DNA of 16,861 bases, taken from positions 1 through 16,861 of the forward strand of contig CAIQPO010000007.1 in assembly GCA_903873735.1 (NCBI GenBank), given 5' to 3'. The notes under the pieces are model-generated. The model was not told where the DNA came from. It was given only the letters and a program-made list of their open reading frames with translations, and made no database searches. Positions 14,283-16,861 of the stretch are shown here, one piece after another. This DNA is from Candidatus Collierbacteria bacterium (GTDB lineage: Bacteria; Patescibacteriota; Microgenomatia; UBA1400; MFAQ01). The first letter of the stretch is position 1. Every line of letters starts with the position of its first letter. A program made the position numbers and the translations under genes.

Positions 14283-16331
14283 ATGGCATATATCAAAGAA
14301 AGAGAAAAGAGTATGAACACACCTGAAAATGTTTTGGCCAATCTACCAGATATTCCTGTGGCCAGATTGAGAGAAGCAATTAGAGATGAGATAAGAAAAC
14401 ACCCAAACTTTGTGCTGGTGGGAGAAACGGGATCAGGTAAGACAACTTGCTTACCTTTGATGCTTCTGGAGCTTAGAGACGAACTAGGACTTGATGGAAA
14501 AATTGCAGTAACACAACCCAGGAGAGTGGCTACCAGAAGTGTGGCGGGTAGAGTATCGGAGTTGCTTGATTGTGAAGTGGGTGAACAGGTGGGGTACCAC
14601 ATCAGATTTGAGGATAGAACTTCAGAAGGAACCGACATTACTTTTATGACTGATGGAATACTCCTTAGAAAAATTCAATTTGATCCAATGCTCCTGGAAT
14701 ATTCGATAGTAATGGTGGATGAGGCACATGAGCGAAGTTTGAATATTGATTTGTGCTTAGGTCTTTTGAAGGAGGTAAATTTCAGAAGAGCTGCCGCTAG
14801 AATAGAACCCTTGAGGATTATCATTACTTCGGCGACCATAGAAAGAAACAAATTTGCTGAATTTATTGGAGAGGGTGATGAAGATAATTCAGTGATGATA
14901 GAGGGGAAAATGTATCCCGTGGAAGTGTATTACGAGCGAGAGACTCCGGAGGATTATGACTTTATCGTAGGAGCGGCAACAAAGGTACAAGATATTGTAC
15001 GGAGTGGCGTAGACGGAGATATTTTGGTGTTTATGCCGGGAAAGAAGGAAATTGAGATGACTATGGAAGAGATTGCCTCTAGGCTGGGGACTGGCAAGAT
15101 AGAACTTTTACCAATGCATTCAGAACTGACGCCCGCTGAGCAGGATCAAATATTTAAAGAGTCCGACAAGAGAAAGGTGATAGTATCTACAAATATCGCT
15201 GAAACTTCAGTGACTATTGATGGAGTGGTGCATGTAATTGATTGTGGATTAATCAAACAGACAGAGTTTAATCCTAGATCTGGTATTACCCAGCTTGTAC
15301 TAACCTACCACGCAATTAGTGGGCTGGATCAGAGAAAGGGTAGGGCGGGAAGAACACAACCAGGATACTGCTATCGTCTGTTTTCGAAAGAAAGCATGAG
15401 AAGAAGGCCACAGTACCAAGTGCCTGAAATTCAAAGATCAGATTTGGCACAAGTGGTACTCACAATGAAAAAAGTGGGGATTAGAAATGTGGAAGATTTT
15501 GATTTTGTGGATAGTCCTGGAGGTAAAACAGTGATTCAAGCAATTAACACTTTAAAAACTCTGGGGGCTCTTGATGACAGAGAGAATCTAACTGAAATTG
15601 GCGAGGTGATGGTGGATTTGGGTCTTGAGCCAAGACTAGGGAGAATGGTGATTGAGGCATTTCATAGAGGCTGTGTAGAAGAGATCTGCGTAATTGCTGC
15701 ATTTTTGGGAGGTAAAAATATTTACTCCAGACCTTTTGGATTTGAGGAGGAGGCAGAAAGAGCTCACTCAAAATTCAAAGATAGAGATTCAGACTTTTTT
15801 ACTTATCTAAATATCTGGAACGCCTATGCAAAGAGTGGCTTTAGTGATGAGTGGGCCAAGAGGAATTACTTTAATGAAAGAGCCATGGAGGAAGTGAAGA
15901 ACGTGAGACTAGATTTACGTGATGTATTGGATAGACATGGTATCTATCTGGATGAAAACCCGAGAATGAAGTTTGACAGAGAACAGATTGGGAAGTCTGT
16001 TACTGCTGGTTTTGTGGGAAACATTATCGAACAGTCGGGAAAGTTTTCTTATAGAAAACTTGATGGATCTAAAGAAGAGATATTTGTCCATCCTGGATCT
16101 GCTGCCTTTAGCAGGAGGCAAGATCAATCCCCTCTAATGGTATCTGGAGAAATATTTATTAATCCAAGTGGAAAAGCTTTTGCCAGTGAATGTATGCAAA
16201 TTAGACCAGAATGGGTACTGGAGGTAGCTCCCTGGTTGGTGTATGAACAGAGGGTGTTTAGACACGGAAGAAAGCAATCAGAATTAAGACTAAAGGGCAG
16301 CAAGGGATATCACAATTTTTCTAGAAGATAG
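14283..16331 (+). CDS. DEAH-box (HrpA/HrpB/DHX-type) ATP-dependent RNA helicase
   Basis: This superfamily 2 helicase has 682 residues. Motifs are complete: I GETGSGKTT (47-55), Ia TQPRRVATR (77-85), II DEAH (146-149), III SAT (183-185), IV region ILVFMPGKKE (247-256), V STNIAETSVTIDG (302-314) and VI QRKGRAGR (350-357). An HA2-like winged-helix and ratchet region follows (about 380-540), then an OB-fold-like tail with IFVHPGSA, matching the HPxS element of DEAH proteins. It would unwind or remodel RNA using ATP or another NTP in the cytoplasm. It is far shorter than E. coli HrpA (about 1300 residues), lacking its long C-terminal part, and is closer to the minimal DHX core. ATG 14283 suits the promoter position; ATG 14313 (MNTPENV...) is an alternative. 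It has no evident link to the glycosyltransferases around it. Confidence 0.95.
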   Translation: MAYIKEREKSMNTPENVLANLPDIPVARLREAIRDEIRKHPNFVLVGETGSGKTTCLPLMLLELRDELGLDGKIAVTQPRRVATRSVAGRVSELLDCEVGEQVGYHIRFEDRTSEGTDITFMTDGILLRKIQFDPMLLEYSIVMVDEAHERSLNIDLCLGLLKEVNFRRAAARIEPLRIIITSATIERNKFAEFIGEGDEDNSVMIEGKMYPVEVYYERETPEDYDFIVGAATKVQDIVRSGVDGDILVFMPGKKEIEMTMEEIASRLGTGKIELLPMHSELTPAEQDQIFKESDKRKVIVSTNIAETSVTIDGVVHVIDCGLIKQTEFNPRSGITQLVLTYHAISGLDQRKGRAGRTQPGYCYRLFSKESMRRRPQYQVPEIQRSDLAQVVLTMKKVGIRNVEDFDFVDSPGGKTVIQAINTLKTLGALDDRENLTEIGEVMVDLGLEPRLGRMVIEAFHRGCVEEICVIAAFLGGKNIYSRPFGFEEEAERAHSKFKDRDSDFFTYLNIWNAYAKSGFSDEWAKRNYFNERAMEEVKNVRLDLRDVLDRHGIYLDENPRMKFDREQIGKSVTAGFVGNIIEQSGKFSYRKLDGSKEEIFVHPGSAAFSRRQDQSPLMVSGEIFINPSGKAFASECMQIRPEWVLEVAPWLVYEQRVFRHGRKQSELRLKGSKGYHNFSRR

Positions 16332-16332
16332 C

Positions 16333-16861
16333 TTACTTTGTTTTGCACTTGCCTAAAGATTCAACATACAAGGATTTTGTGATTAATTCACTATTCACTA
16401 CACAGAGTTTTGAAAAATTATCTCTCCATGCCAATTCTCTTTTTGCGATTTCTGAATCCTTCTCGCTAATAAGCATCACTATGTCTGTCTCGCCGACAGG
16501 CTTTTTATGGGTCCAAATTCTTTCTGAGTCTTTTATGTATTCAGGTTGATTGGGTAAATAGGCTGTATCTTCAGGCTGATATCCGTATTTCTTATAGCCA
16601 TACCACCAATATAAATAATTGAAGGAATAGTCATAAACACTTGGCACGTAAGTGTAGGCTTTGAATCCCTTACCGTCAGCTTGTGAATAGATCCAATCTA
16701 AGGCTCTAATCTGATTTTTTTGAGAGCTTGGATCTTGGGAGTTTATCTTAGATGAATTATTAACGTAAATAAGTTGCTCCTTTATAGTTGAAGAGAAAGT
16801 TAGTACTAAAAACATTACCAAAATAAATTTGGGTATTGGATTATTTATCGAAAATAAATTA
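16333..16861 (-). CDS. C-terminal part of a GT39-like membrane protein, 5' end beyond window
   Basis: The reading frame is open from the right edge to the TAA at 16333-16335, about 175 residues. The TTG at 16821 is not needed as a start because the frame continues upstream without a stop. The visible part begins with the end of a hydrophobic membrane segment (PKFILVMFLVLTFSS), followed by a hydrophilic domain of about 150 residues. The domain contains DWIYSQADGKGF, an aromatic-rich stretch (YLYWWYGYKKYGYQP) and two cysteines, one four residues from the stop. This resembles the end of the GT39-like protein at 10944-12524 in GKGF, the KKY/KKW block and the late Cys, so I infer a paralogous GT-C enzyme. 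The catalytic loop is outside the window, so the call is tentative. It lies one base from the convergent helicase stop. Confidence 0.6.
   Translation of the reverse strand, partial: NLFSINNPIPKFILVMFLVLTFSSTIKEQLIYVNNSSKINSQDPSSQKNQIRALDWIYSQADGKGFKAYTYVPSVYDYSFNYLYWWYGYKKYGYQPEDTAYLPNQPEYIKDSERIWTHKKPVGETDIVMLISEKDSEIAKRELAWRDNFSKLCVVNSELITKSLYVESLGKCKTK

Noticed and set aside
14249..14638. 129-codon leftward frame opposite the helicase N-terminus
   Set aside because: It lies antisense to motifs I and Ia of a clear DEAH helicase; its Ser/Leu-rich product shows no family features.
16319..16326. TTCTAGAA palindrome before the helicase stop as a terminator
   Set aside because: It is only 8 bases, has no loop and no following U-tract; expected by chance in AT-rich DNA.
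16333..16821. A complete 162-residue gene starting at TTG 16821
   Set aside because: The frame stays open to the window edge and the start would cut a membrane helix in two, so it is the tail of a larger protein.
1..16861. Alternative genetic code with TGA as glycine
   Set aside because: Several genes end at TGA exactly at ATGA junctions with the next gene, and conserved glycines in motifs are encoded by GGN codons.
1..16861. CRISPR arrays, insertion sequences, tRNA or rRNA genes
   Set aside because: There is no regularly spaced repeat, transposase motif or cloverleaf-like segment; every stretch longer than 23 bases is covered by a credible coding gene.

Overview
The window fits an ultra-small, streamlined bacterium of the Candidate Phyla Radiation (Patescibacteria), most likely a Microgenomates-type lineage. 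This placement is an inference. It rests on extreme gene packing (72 noncoding bases between genes in 16.9 kb), a run of paralogous polytopic GT-C glycosyltransferases, almost no Shine-Dalgarno sequences, moderately low GC and a short HrpA-like DEAH helicase. TGA behaves as a stop codon throughout, so the recoded Gracilibacteria/Absconditabacteria are unlikely. No rRNA, tRNA or ribosomal protein gene is present to fix the taxonomy.

Layout: fourteen genes in seven alternating blocks. (1) Minus strand, 1-4462: three GT39/ArnT-like membrane glycosyltransferases, the leftmost cut by the window edge. (2) Plus strand, 4486-6949: two tandem paralogous single-pass membrane proteins with four conserved cysteines each, overlapping a compact GT39 gene. 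(3) Minus strand, 6946-10923: two Gpi18/GT87-like GT-C enzymes followed by a GT39 enzyme, with overlapping ends. (4) Plus strand, 10944-12524: a divergent GT39-like enzyme. (5) Minus strand, 12517-14261: two overlapping GT2 family cytoplasmic glycosyltransferases. (6) Plus strand, 14283-16331: a DEAH-box helicase. (7) Minus strand, 16333 to the right edge: the C-terminal part of another GT-C type membrane protein. Genes within blocks overlap by 1, 4 or 14 bases (one has a 7-base gap). Divergent genes are separated by only 20-23 bases. Convergent genes overlap by 4 or 8 bases or are 1 base apart.

How the genes work together (inference): the GT2 enzymes would use nucleotide-sugars at the inner membrane face to build a lipid-linked or polymeric glycan. 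The eight recognised GT-C enzymes (six GT39-like, two Gpi18-like), and possibly the ninth membrane protein cut by the right edge, would use polyprenyl-phosphate-linked sugars to add residues on the outer side, decorating a surface polysaccharide or proteins. The two four-Cys proteins may be partners or targets of the GT39 enzyme encoded with them. The helicase looks like an RNA-metabolism housekeeping gene without an obvious link. Points most worth following up: the four-Cys pair with a nearly identical 40-base core inside otherwise diverged genes; a 20-base perfect palindrome over two convergent stop codons; and symmetric TAnnnTA promoter elements between divergent genes.
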